Assembly: GCA_903892415.1 (NCBI GenBank)
Contig: CAITIQ010000043.1
Location: 1 to 64,000, forward strand
Length of the DNA stretch: 64,000 bases
Direction: 5' to 3'
Origin: an uncultured delta proteobacterium
GTDB taxonomy: Bacteria; Myxococcota_A; Polyangia; Polyangiales; Polyangiaceae
Position numbers and translations under genes: made by a program. This document shows positions 43,989 to 52,079 of the stretch, in pieces. The number at the start of each line of letters is the position of its first letter. The first letter of the stretch is position 1. The notes under the pieces were generated by a model. It was given only the letters and a program-made list of their open reading frames with translations. It made no database searches and had not been told where the DNA came from.

Positions 43989-46037
43989 GTGTCCAACCCG
44001 GAGACGTTCCGACAGAGGGCCAAGGCCCTCGTTCGTGAAGGCCGGATTGAAGCGGCCGCTCGCTTGCTCTTCGAAGGCGGGTTGATTGAAGACGCGGCCA
44101 CTACGCTCGCGGACGCGGGGCGCGTCGATGACGCACTGATTGTGCTTTGTGGTCGCGGTCGAGTTGACGTCGGTCGCTTGGCCGAGTCGGCCTTGCCCCT
44201 AGCCGCCAGGCTGCTGGAAGCCGCCAATCGCTTCGAGGAGGCTGCTGAGATTCACGCTCGGCTCGGGCACGACGGGGCACGGGAAGAGCTGGTTCGTCGC
44301 TCTCGGGTTAGCATTCCTGACCGTTCAACCCCTCCACCAGCTTCGGTCGGTCGTCGCAGCAGTCTTCCCGACCCGGGTGAGCAAAGGCGCGTGTCCCGGC
44401 CACCCCTCGCCGAAGGCGCAGACAACGGTCGTGAATTCGCTGAGAAGGCTGAGGCTGCTGGGCGCCACGTTGAAGCAGCCCGCCTCTTCACCGGTCTCGG
44501 GGACCACCTTGCGGCCTCCCGTTGTCTTCGCGCAGCCGGCCAAGCGGAGGAGGCGATGCGAGCGCTGTTTCGCTATTCGCCAGACCATCCGAGCTACCGC
44601 GCGGCTTGTCATCACGCCATCGACTTAGCGGACCACGAGGAGATCGTTGATTTCGATCTGGACCAATTCCTCGGCAGGTTCCTTCGCGATCCGATCGGTT
44701 CCAGCGCTGACGTTGATCCGCTGCTGCGAGTATCCGCGCTGTTTGAACGAACAGGGTTCGTCGAGAACGCCCGTGAAGCGGTGGCGCGCATTGCGACCAT
44801 GCTTCCCAACCATCCCGAGGTGAAGTCGAGACTCGCGCGCTTGGATCGTCTGATTCGCGGTGACGTTCGCGAGATGGAGCGCGTGGTTCGAGAAGACGCT
44901 GGTTTCCGACGGGTTGGACGCGAGCCGCCGAAGACGGTGGCCGGCTCCGAGAGTTTTCCCTCCTTGCCCGAGCTCCCGCCGATCCCCGCGCGCCCCAATC
45001 GGCCTTCACGTCAGGAGGCTCCCCCGGCGCCAGAACCGGCTTCTGTGCGCGCGGCGCCCTCTCCGCTTGAACGGCAGGCTGAAGCGCCGCCAGCCAAACC
45101 GAAGTCGGAGCGAGCTGCAGATACAGCTGAGGAGCCGCTACCGCGGTCCCCAAAGCCCCAAGCTCGCGAGCCCAAGGGCATCTTCAACGTTTTCGACGTG
45201 CCTGCTGGGTTCGTGATTGCCGGGAGATACCGCGTCGAGATGCGCGTCGGGCGCGGCGGCATGGCTGGCGTCTACCAAGCACGCGACCTCGAGCTCGATG
45301 AAGATATTGCCATCAAGGTCTTTGCTCCCACCGGAGAGGACGCGACGCAACTCGGGCGGTTCAAGCAGGAACTCGCTGTGGCGCGCAAGCTCAACCATCC
45401 AAACATCGTTCGGCTTTACGACATGGGCTCCCATGGGCACGCCAGCTTCATCACGATGGAGCTGCTTTCCGGGGCGGACCTGAGCGAGATTCTCAATCAA
45501 GGTTCGGACCTGATTCGGGACTTGGGGTACTTGGTTCAGGCTCTCGAGGGCTTGCAGTTCGCGCACGAACGAGGCGTCGTTCATCGCGATCTCAAGCCGG
45601 AGAATCTATTTGTTACCAGCGCCGGCCAGGTCAAAGTGATGGACTTCGGCATTGCCAAGCAGGGCGCCGGCGTAAACCTCACACAAGCCGGCTACAGCGC
45701 CGGGACTCCCGCTTACATGGCGCCGGAGCAGGTGAATGACTTCCATTCGGCGAGTCACCTGTCGGACCTCTACTCGGTCGGAATCATCGCCTACCGGATG
45801 TTTACCGGGGAGCTGCCGTTTCAGCACGAGTCGGCGATGGCGGTGTTGATGAAGCAACTGCGAGATACGCCAACTCCCCCAAGCAGTCACAACCCGAGCA
45901 TTCCTGATGAGCTCGAGTTCATGATCATGCAGCTCTTGGAGAAGGAGCCTGGTCGACGTATCCAATCGTGTCGCGAATTGGCGGATGATTTGGTCGCGCT
46001 ACGCACTCGTTTGCAGAACACCCGTCGACGCCGCTGA
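43989..46037 (+). CDS. Ser/Thr protein kinase with N-terminal helical repeats
   Basis: 682 aa from GTG 43989 after a GGCAGGA site. Residues 1-300 are helical repeat pairs (AKALVREGRIEAAARLLFEGG, ADAGRVDDALIVL), TPR-like. A Pro/Glu-rich linker runs about 310-400. The kinase domain is at the C-terminus: VGRGGMAGVY, IAIK, HRDLKPEN (Asp534), DFG and AGTPAYMAPE, all catalytic residues present. No membrane helix. It follows the PilT pair by 49 bases and is probably in the same operon, so it may phosphorylate a motility component. Confidence 0.88.
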   Translation: MSNPETFRQRAKALVREGRIEAAARLLFEGGLIEDAATTLADAGRVDDALIVLCGRGRVDVGRLAESALPLAARLLEAANRFEEAAEIHARLGHDGAREELVRRSRVSIPDRSTPPPASVGRRSSLPDPGEQRRVSRPPLAEGADNGREFAEKAEAAGRHVEAARLFTGLGDHLAASRCLRAAGQAEEAMRALFRYSPDHPSYRAACHHAIDLADHEEIVDFDLDQFLGRFLRDPIGSSADVDPLLRVSALFERTGFVENAREAVARIATMLPNHPEVKSRLARLDRLIRGDVREMERVVREDAGFRRVGREPPKTVAGSESFPSLPELPPIPARPNRPSRQEAPPAPEPASVRAAPSPLERQAEAPPAKPKSERAADTAEEPLPRSPKPQAREPKGIFNVFDVPAGFVIAGRYRVEMRVGRGGMAGVYQARDLELDEDIAIKVFAPTGEDATQLGRFKQELAVARKLNHPNIVRLYDMGSHGHASFITMELLSGADLSEILNQGSDLIRDLGYLVQALEGLQFAHERGVVHRDLKPENLFVTSAGQVKVMDFGIAKQGAGVNLTQAGYSAGTPAYMAPEQVNDFHSASHLSDLYSVGIIAYRMFTGELPFQHESAMAVLMKQLRDTPTPPSSHNPSIPDELEFMIMQLLEKEPGRRIQSCRELADDLVALRTRLQNTRRRR

Positions 46038-46056
46038 CCGTGGTAAAACCGGCCGC

Positions 46057-47739
46057 ATGGGTGAACTGCTCGAATGCGTGCCGAACTTCAGTGAAGGTCG
46101 GAATCCGTCGGTTATTCAGGCCATCGTCGAGGCGATGACCAAGGTCAAAGACGTGGTCCTCCTGGACGTCGATCCGGGAAAGGCGACGAACCGCACGGTG
46201 GTGACGTTGGTTGGCCCTCCGGCCGCCGTGTGTGAGGCGGTCTTCCAAGGAGCCAAGAAGAGCGCGGAGCTCATCGACATGCGCTTGCACAAGGGCGAGC
46301 ACCCGCGCTTCGGCGCGCTCGACGTGTGCCCGCTCGTTCCAGTGCGCGGGATTTCGATGGAGCGCGTGGTGGAGTTGGCTCGCGATCTCGGCAAGCGCAT
46401 GGGCGAGGAACTCAACCTTTCGATCTATTGCTACGAGCAAGCGGCGCTCTCGGCTGGGCGCAGGAATCTCGCTGAAGTTCGCGCCGGAGAATACGAAGCG
46501 CTGGAGGCTCGGCTGGCCAACGGGGATGCACCTGATTTTGGACCGAACACGTTCCAAGCCAAGACGGGCGCAACCGCGGTCGGCGCCAGAGACTTCCTCG
46601 TCGCCTACAACGTCAACCTCAACACGACCTCGAGCCGACGCGCCAACGCGATTGCCTTCGACGTGCGCGAGAAGGGCCGTGAAAAGCTCGACCCAAACAC
46701 AATGAAGCCCGTGCGCGACGAGCAGGGGCAACCGATTTGGGTGCCTGGCTCGCTCAAGGCGGTCAAGGGCATCGGCTGGTTCATCGAAGAGTACGGGGTC
46801 GCGCAGGTGTCGCTCAACCTCACCGACATCTCGGTCACCCCGCTCCACGTCGTGTTCGATGAGGTTTGCAAAAAGGCCGAAGCGCGAGGCGTTCGCGTGA
46901 CCGGCAGCGAACTCGTAGGGCTCTTGCCTTTGCGAGCGCTCTTGGATGCCGGCCGGTACTTCTTGAAGAAGCAGCAACGGTCGCTCGGCGTCTCGGATGA
47001 TGAGCTGATCAAGATTGCGGTGAAGTCGCTCGGCCTGGGGGATCTCTACGCATTCAAGCCCGAAGAGAAGATCATCGAGTTTGCGATCGCCAAGAAGCTC
47101 GGCGAATCGGCGGCGTTGCTCGTACAAAAGAGCGTCCGCGCGTTCACCGAGGAGACTGCCAGCGAGTCACCGGCTCCCGGCGGCGGTTCGATCGCCGCGA
47201 CGGTGGGAGCGTTTGGCGCAGCTCTGAGCACCATGGTGGCGAACCTGTCTTCACACAAACGTGGTTGGGACGCGCGCTGGGAGGAGTTCAGCGACTACGC
47301 GGAGCAGGGGAAGCTGGCCTACGATCGGCTGCTGGCGCTGGTGGATGAGGACACGGCGGCCTTCAACCGGGTGATGGACGCGATGTCTTTGCCCAAGTCG
47401 ACGGATGCAGAGAAGGCCGCACGTCGGCAGGCGATGCAACGAGCGACAGTGCACGCGGCAGAGGTGCCGCTCGAGGTCATGAAGGTCGCGCTGGCGTCGA
47501 TGGAGGGCATTGCAAAGATGGCCGAACTCGGGAACGCGGCTTCGGTTTCGGACGCAGGAGTTGGTGCGTTATGCGCTCGAACGGCCGTCCTCGGCGCCGA
47601 ACTCAACGTGCGTATCAACTGCGCTGGGCTCGACGACAAGGAGCTCGCAGCGCGGTTGGTGGCCGAGGCCCGTGCCCTCGCGACGCGCGCGAGCGAGCGA
47701 GAGCGCGAGATCCTCGCGTTGGTCGAAGCGCGCATGTAG
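46057..47739 (+). CDS. bifunctional glutamate formiminotransferase / formimino-THF cyclodeaminase
   Basis: About 560 aa. Residues 1-335 are formiminotransferase (MGELLECVPNFSEGRNP, catalytic-region LHKGEHPRFGALDVCPLVP). Residues about 355-560 are cyclodeaminase (FTEETASESPAPGGGSIAAT). Together they move the formimino group of formiminoglutamate to tetrahydrofolate and then release ammonia, giving methenyl-THF. This is the vertebrate FTCD layout; many bacteria encode the halves separately. No other histidine-degradation genes are nearby. The kinase gene ends 19 bases upstream. Confidence 0.92.
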   Translation: MGELLECVPNFSEGRNPSVIQAIVEAMTKVKDVVLLDVDPGKATNRTVVTLVGPPAAVCEAVFQGAKKSAELIDMRLHKGEHPRFGALDVCPLVPVRGISMERVVELARDLGKRMGEELNLSIYCYEQAALSAGRRNLAEVRAGEYEALEARLANGDAPDFGPNTFQAKTGATAVGARDFLVAYNVNLNTTSSRRANAIAFDVREKGREKLDPNTMKPVRDEQGQPIWVPGSLKAVKGIGWFIEEYGVAQVSLNLTDISVTPLHVVFDEVCKKAEARGVRVTGSELVGLLPLRALLDAGRYFLKKQQRSLGVSDDELIKIAVKSLGLGDLYAFKPEEKIIEFAIAKKLGESAALLVQKSVRAFTEETASESPAPGGGSIAATVGAFGAALSTMVANLSSHKRGWDARWEEFSDYAEQGKLAYDRLLALVDEDTAAFNRVMDAMSLPKSTDAEKAARRQAMQRATVHAAEVPLEVMKVALASMEGIAKMAELGNAASVSDAGVGALCARTAVLGAELNVRINCAGLDDKELAARLVAEARALATRASEREREILALVEARM

Positions 47740-47740
47740 T

Positions 47741-47756
47741 GCCCCTCGCAAGGGGC
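47741..47756. terminator. short GC hairpin between convergent genes
   Basis: GCCCCT and AGGGGC form a perfect 6-bp stem around CGCA, three bases after the formiminotransferase-cyclodeaminase stop and nine bases before the convergent transpeptidase stop. There is no U-tract, so efficiency as an intrinsic terminator is uncertain. Confidence 0.45.
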
Positions 47757-47764
47757 AGGTGCGC

Positions 47765-49405
47765 TCAGCGCCGCACGACCACGATGGTCGTAGCGCCGTT
47801 CTCGCTTGCGCCCGCCCCGGTGACGCCCTGCCAGTCCGCTGGCAACACAGGATCGGCCCAGTCGAACAGCCGTTCAGCGTCGAGCGGCGAGAGGTTGATG
47901 CAGCCTGCACTCACGAACTCGCCGAACCGCTCGTGCCAGAATGCCGCGTGCATGGCAAACGGCGGATCGAAGTACATGGTGTGGGGTACGTCCTGGATCC
48001 AGAAGGAGCGATTCTTCCCGGTCTCCGGTGACATCGTCGCGAAGCGGTCCTTGAACGTGATGCTGTAAGCGCCGAGCGGCGTCGTCGAATGCTCCACGTT
48101 GTCGTTGCCTTTGCTTGGCACGCCGCCCTTCCCTGGCGAGACCAGCGTGGCGTAGGTGGGCAAGAGGTCTTCGTAGGCCACGAGCGTGCCCGCGCTGAGC
48201 CGAATCATGAACCATTTCTGGCCTTCTTTGACTCCGCTTGCGCGCTTCGTCTCGGCGGACACGACCGTTGCGTCCTCTTTGCGGATGAATAGCGGCGCTC
48301 CAGCTTTCTCCTCGCGCGTCTCCAGGTAACTCGTCTTGCCGACGTTGACCTCTCGGCCGGTCAAGCCGACGAATGTCCTCACGGGCCACGTATCACCAGC
48401 CTCCTCGAACGTGTCATTGCGTTGGAAAAACTTCTTCTTTGCTGACACGCGCATCCACGCGATGGGCAGCTCGATGGCGCCAGGGGCGAGCTCCGTGCCC
48501 TTGAAGCTGCTCGGTCGGAAGGGGCGTACGCGGTCTGCCGGGACAATCGTGTGGTCGGTGGACAACAAAAAGGGGCGCCCCTGGCTCTCGAACACCTTGG
48601 TGTAGGAGAGCATCGCGCCCAAGGGGATGGTTTGCTCGACCAGGTCATAAGGCGCCTCTTTGGGAGAACCGCCCTCGAGCAAGAACGTTGGCACCGGATC
48701 GGGCGCCTCCATCACGCGGTCTTCCGCGAGCTCCTCGTGGCTGCGCAGCGTCTTGGGCAGTTTGTCGAACTTGCCCGGCTTGCCTAGCCAGCGTTCATAG
48801 CGCTCTTGCTCCCGAGCGACGGGAATACGGTTGTACATGGGCGTGCCGTTGGACAAGCCGTAGCTGAAGGGAAAGGGGCCATCACTGGGCCGTGTGGCCA
48901 AGGCCGCCGCGAGAAAACCTTCCCGTGGTGACTCGGTCACGGTGCGGTCGGCGCAGACGTAGCCGCGTGGCTCCACTTGGTAGTAGCCAGCCGGGCAGCC
49001 CTCGCCCTTGATGCGCTCGCGGCTGCGTAGCGGCACTTGATAGCCGGTGCGGACGTAGCCCAAGAAGGCGCCCTCTTTGATCTCGGGCTTCTTACGAACC
49101 CAGGTCGTTTGCCCGACGCTGAACACCCGCGGCAGTTGCTCTCGCTCCGCTGCCGGCATGAGCTCCGGTGCGCTCGGGAGCGGCTGCGCGCTCTCGTCTG
49201 GAACGGCTGAGAGGCTAGGGATTGCAGTTGCCGTTGGGGTCTGTGTCTGTGTCTGCGAATGGGTGGATGATTGTGGGGACTCGCTCGCTTGCACAGCGCC
49301 GTTTTGTTGGCTGCTACAACCGGGAGCGAGCAGCAAAGTAGCCACCGCAAAGGCTGGCCGTCTCAGTGGGGCGAACCAGAGATGAAGCCACGAGGCGCTC
49401 AGCAT
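47765..49405 (-). CDS. L,D-transpeptidase (YkuD) lipoprotein
   Basis: About 546 aa. The ATG at 49405 gives a signal with lipobox LLAPGC. The C-terminal YkuD domain contains MHAAFWHERFG and the catalytic SAGCINL (Cys502), where the common motif is SHGC-I/V-R-L/M; His to Ala and Arg to Asn changes are noted. It forms 3-3 peptidoglycan crosslinks or attaches proteins to the wall. The long middle region (about residues 80-380) may be a binding domain. The start lies just downstream of a copy of the palindromic repeat. Confidence 0.83.
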   Translation of the reverse strand: MLSASWLHLWFAPLRRPAFAVATLLLAPGCSSQQNGAVQASESPQSSTHSQTQTQTPTATAIPSLSAVPDESAQPLPSAPELMPAAEREQLPRVFSVGQTTWVRKKPEIKEGAFLGYVRTGYQVPLRSRERIKGEGCPAGYYQVEPRGYVCADRTVTESPREGFLAAALATRPSDGPFPFSYGLSNGTPMYNRIPVAREQERYERWLGKPGKFDKLPKTLRSHEELAEDRVMEAPDPVPTFLLEGGSPKEAPYDLVEQTIPLGAMLSYTKVFESQGRPFLLSTDHTIVPADRVRPFRPSSFKGTELAPGAIELPIAWMRVSAKKKFFQRNDTFEEAGDTWPVRTFVGLTGREVNVGKTSYLETREEKAGAPLFIRKEDATVVSAETKRASGVKEGQKWFMIRLSAGTLVAYEDLLPTYATLVSPGKGGVPSKGNDNVEHSTTPLGAYSITFKDRFATMSPETGKNRSFWIQDVPHTMYFDPPFAMHAAFWHERFGEFVSAGCINLSPLDAERLFDWADPVLPADWQGVTGAGASENGATTIVVVRR

Positions 49406-49418
49406 GACGTTCTTCGGT

Positions 49419-49467
49419 CTAATCCATTCCGCCAGAGGCGGATGCAGCAACAAGAATGATTCGGCCG
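49419..49467 (-). repeat. solo copy of the palindromic intergenic repeat
   Basis: In the divergent gap between the L,D-transpeptidase and the histidine kinase. The core ATGCAGCAACAAGAATGA (49441-49458) is identical to units 1 and 3 of the array at 55.8-56.1 kb. The inner hairpin reads CCGCC-AGA-GGCGG instead of CCACC-AAA-GGTGG, a compensating pair change that keeps the stem. The outer arms are shorter and imperfect. It sits 14 bases upstream of the transpeptidase start codon. Confidence 0.75.
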
Positions 49468-49545
49468 ACTTCCGCCTCGTGGGCGAATCTGCCAACCTCC
49501 CGCTCGAGCCAGCTCAGCTCCTCGCGCTGGTCGTTTGCAACCTCG

Positions 49546-51807
49546 ATGGTGAATGAACTGCTTGCCAGCCGCTACTTTACTCGGGGCGTTCATCGCGCCG
49601 AGTTGGTGTGCGGTGCGTGGGAAACGTTCTCAGCGCTGCTGTTTGCCAGCGCCATCATGCCGCAGGCGCTGCGATCGCCGTGGCCAGGCGCGGTGTTCGT
49701 GCTCACCTTGCTTGCGTCGATCGTGCTGGCCGCGCGCGTGAGGCGAGGTGGTGAGCGCGCGATCGCGGTTGGCAGCGCTCTTCGTCTCCTCGCTTGGCCG
49801 CTCGCGTTTCTGCCACATGAAAGCCTGGGCGAGCCTCGCTTGTGGATCCCCACGCTGATGTTCGGCTTGATGGCTGCAGCCATGCGTCGCGCAGTGTATC
49901 GGCGCGAGTTGCTTGCGCTTCCAACGCCGAGCAAGGGCGGCGCCGAGGTCGCAGCGTGGATGCGAGGTCGCCTAGGCGAGAGCGCTGCCATGGCAGGCAT
50001 TCTCGGTGGTCACCTGCTGCTCCTATTTTCGGTCGCGTTTTTGCGCGCTGGCAGCGAACTTCTGTTTCGCGGCTGGTGGCAATTCCTGCCTGCGCTCGCG
50101 GCCGCTGCAACCATTGTCTACACCCTGACGATGCTCGCGTGGACGCGCGAGATATCGGCCTGTTTGGCGCAAGGGCCGGAGTCGCCGCGAGCGCGCTTGG
50201 TCGAGGCGCATACGAAGTTGAGCACGCTTCACCTGCGGCTCTCCCGCCTGAATCTCGCCATTTGGTTGGCCTGCACCGCAGCCGGCGTCTTCTACTTCCG
50301 CACCGGATCTTCCTTCGGCGAAGTCGATGCGGTGATGCAGCTCTTGTACGCGGCGCTCTTCTGTTGGGGCGTCGCGCACTATCAGAAAGGCTGGGATCGA
50401 GAGACGGCGAGTCATGTTGAACTCACCTTGCTCGAGTGGTTGCACGAACAACCAGCCAAGGCCCAGATGCGCGAGCCTGCGCAAGAGGCGGCTGGGGATC
50501 TGATTCGCGACCGCATGTTGCGAGCCTTTGGCTGGCCGCTGGTGTTTGCGGCGTTGTTGATGCTCTTCTCGTCGATCTCGCTCTACCGCGCACTCGGTGG
50601 TGGGCTGAGCCTGGGAGCGAGCGAAGAAGGGGCGGCCTTCGTTGCGCTTGTGGCGGCGTTCGCCATGCTCGTGCTCGCTGTCGGTGGAGTCATCGCGCGC
50701 GTGGCGACGGAGCTTTCGAGTCCGATCGTGCGCGTGGCAGAGGCGGCCGAGGTGATCGCTTCGGGCGAGCTCCAGGCCGTTGTCCCGGCGGTGCGCGAGC
50801 CGCTCGAGTTGGCGCGTCTTTCGGTGAGCGTCGAACGAATGCGCGAGAACTTGGCGCGAACGATCGGCGAGCTCGAGAGCGAGCGCGCGAACTTGGAGGT
50901 GAAGGTCGCTGATCGCACCCGCGAGCTTTCGAAGGCCCTTGTCGATCTGCGCGAGGCGCAGGCCGCGCTCGTACAGGGAGAGCGGCTAGCCTCGATAGGT
51001 GAGCTCGTGGCTGGTCTGGCGCACGAAATCGGCAACCCGCTGAACGCCGTTGCCGGATCGGCGGAGCCGCTCGAGCAAGTCGTCGCCGACGTCAGGCGGG
51101 TGCTCGACGCCTATCGCACGATGGAGCGCTTTCTACCTCCCGAGCGCCGCAAAGAGGTCGAATCCTTGCGTGGCGAGCTCGATCTCGAGGCTTCCTTGGA
51201 CGACCTCGTGGGGATCTCCAGCGTGGTTCGTCGCGCAACCGACCGCACCGTGCGCATCGTACAGAACCTCAAGAACTTCTCGCGCAGTACGCAGGAGGCG
51301 GTGCCCTCCAACCTCGAGACGGCGATCGACGAGACGCTAGCGCTGCTTACCTCGAGGCTGCGCCAGAGCTGCATTCAGGTGACCAAGGTGTATGAGCCGC
51401 TGCCGCTCGTCACCTGTCGCTCGGGTGAATTGAACCAAGTGTTGATGAACTTGCTCATGAACGCGATCCAAGCGCTCGAGTCGGTTGGAGATGGTGAACG
51501 CGAAGTGCGCGAGATCAAGATCACCACGCGAAGCGAGGGCGGTGACGCCGAGATCCGCGTTGAAGATTCAGGCCCCGGCGTTGGAGAGGAGCTAAAGCAC
51601 CGGATCTTCGATCCGTTCTTCACAACGAAGCCCAAAGGACAAGGCACAGGCCTGGGGCTTTCGATCTCAACGGACCTCGTCAGAAAGCACGGCGGTTCGT
51701 TGGCGGTTGAAAGCTCCCCGATGGGTGGAGCAAGTTTTGTGGTGCGGCTACCTTGGAAGCCCGAGTCGCGGGTCGTTCGTGCGAAAAGCACGACTCACGC
51801 CGGTTGA
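49546..51807 (+). CDS. orphan membrane sensor histidine kinase
   Basis: About 753 aa. ATG 49546 is chosen; upstream residues are not hydrophobic. The N-terminal half has roughly eight membrane helices. A HAMP-like segment and coiled coil (about residues 395-470) lead to the HisKA box AHEIGNPLNAVAGS (His493). The HATPase has NQVLMNLLMNAIQAL, DSGPGVG, FDPFFTTK and GTGLGLSI. No response regulator gene is adjacent. The ligand for the membrane part is unknown. Confidence 0.87.
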   Translation: MVNELLASRYFTRGVHRAELVCGAWETFSALLFASAIMPQALRSPWPGAVFVLTLLASIVLAARVRRGGERAIAVGSALRLLAWPLAFLPHESLGEPRLWIPTLMFGLMAAAMRRAVYRRELLALPTPSKGGAEVAAWMRGRLGESAAMAGILGGHLLLLFSVAFLRAGSELLFRGWWQFLPALAAAATIVYTLTMLAWTREISACLAQGPESPRARLVEAHTKLSTLHLRLSRLNLAIWLACTAAGVFYFRTGSSFGEVDAVMQLLYAALFCWGVAHYQKGWDRETASHVELTLLEWLHEQPAKAQMREPAQEAAGDLIRDRMLRAFGWPLVFAALLMLFSSISLYRALGGGLSLGASEEGAAFVALVAAFAMLVLAVGGVIARVATELSSPIVRVAEAAEVIASGELQAVVPAVREPLELARLSVSVERMRENLARTIGELESERANLEVKVADRTRELSKALVDLREAQAALVQGERLASIGELVAGLAHEIGNPLNAVAGSAEPLEQVVADVRRVLDAYRTMERFLPPERRKEVESLRGELDLEASLDDLVGISSVVRRATDRTVRIVQNLKNFSRSTQEAVPSNLETAIDETLALLTSRLRQSCIQVTKVYEPLPLVTCRSGELNQVLMNLLMNAIQALESVGDGEREVREIKITTRSEGGDAEIRVEDSGPGVGEELKHRIFDPFFTTKPKGQGTGLGLSISTDLVRKHGGSLAVESSPMGGASFVVRLPWKPESRVVRAKSTTHAG

Positions 51808-52079
51808 GGGTTGGTTGCGAGCAGCGCGAGTCAAATCGACAGCTTCCCGCCACTGACGCTGGAATCCCCTTTCCACGGCCTGAGGACTCTCGGTTGGGTC
51901 GAGATATTCGCACCTAGGTGGGCAAACGCGCGACATGCGCGCATGCCGTCAATCAACGAACTCGACCTCGGTCGGGTCTTATCTCAGTTCGTCCAAACAA
52001 CGAGGTCGACGTGGCAGGTTTCGCGTTGGTACATTCCGCAGAAGGTTCGAACACTTCTGGAAGCGAGAGGAGCTTACGC

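Noticed and set aside
45925-47127. A 400-codon minus-strand frame opposite the formiminotransferase gene.
   Set aside because: Shadow of a clearly assigned enzyme; no family similarity and no plausible start site.
49441-49458. A mini open frame ATG CAG CAA CAA GAA TGA in the repeat core, preceded by GGCGG.
   Set aside because: Five codons with no spacing for a ribosome-binding site, and unit 2 of the array breaks it; probably chance, although it is identical in three copies.
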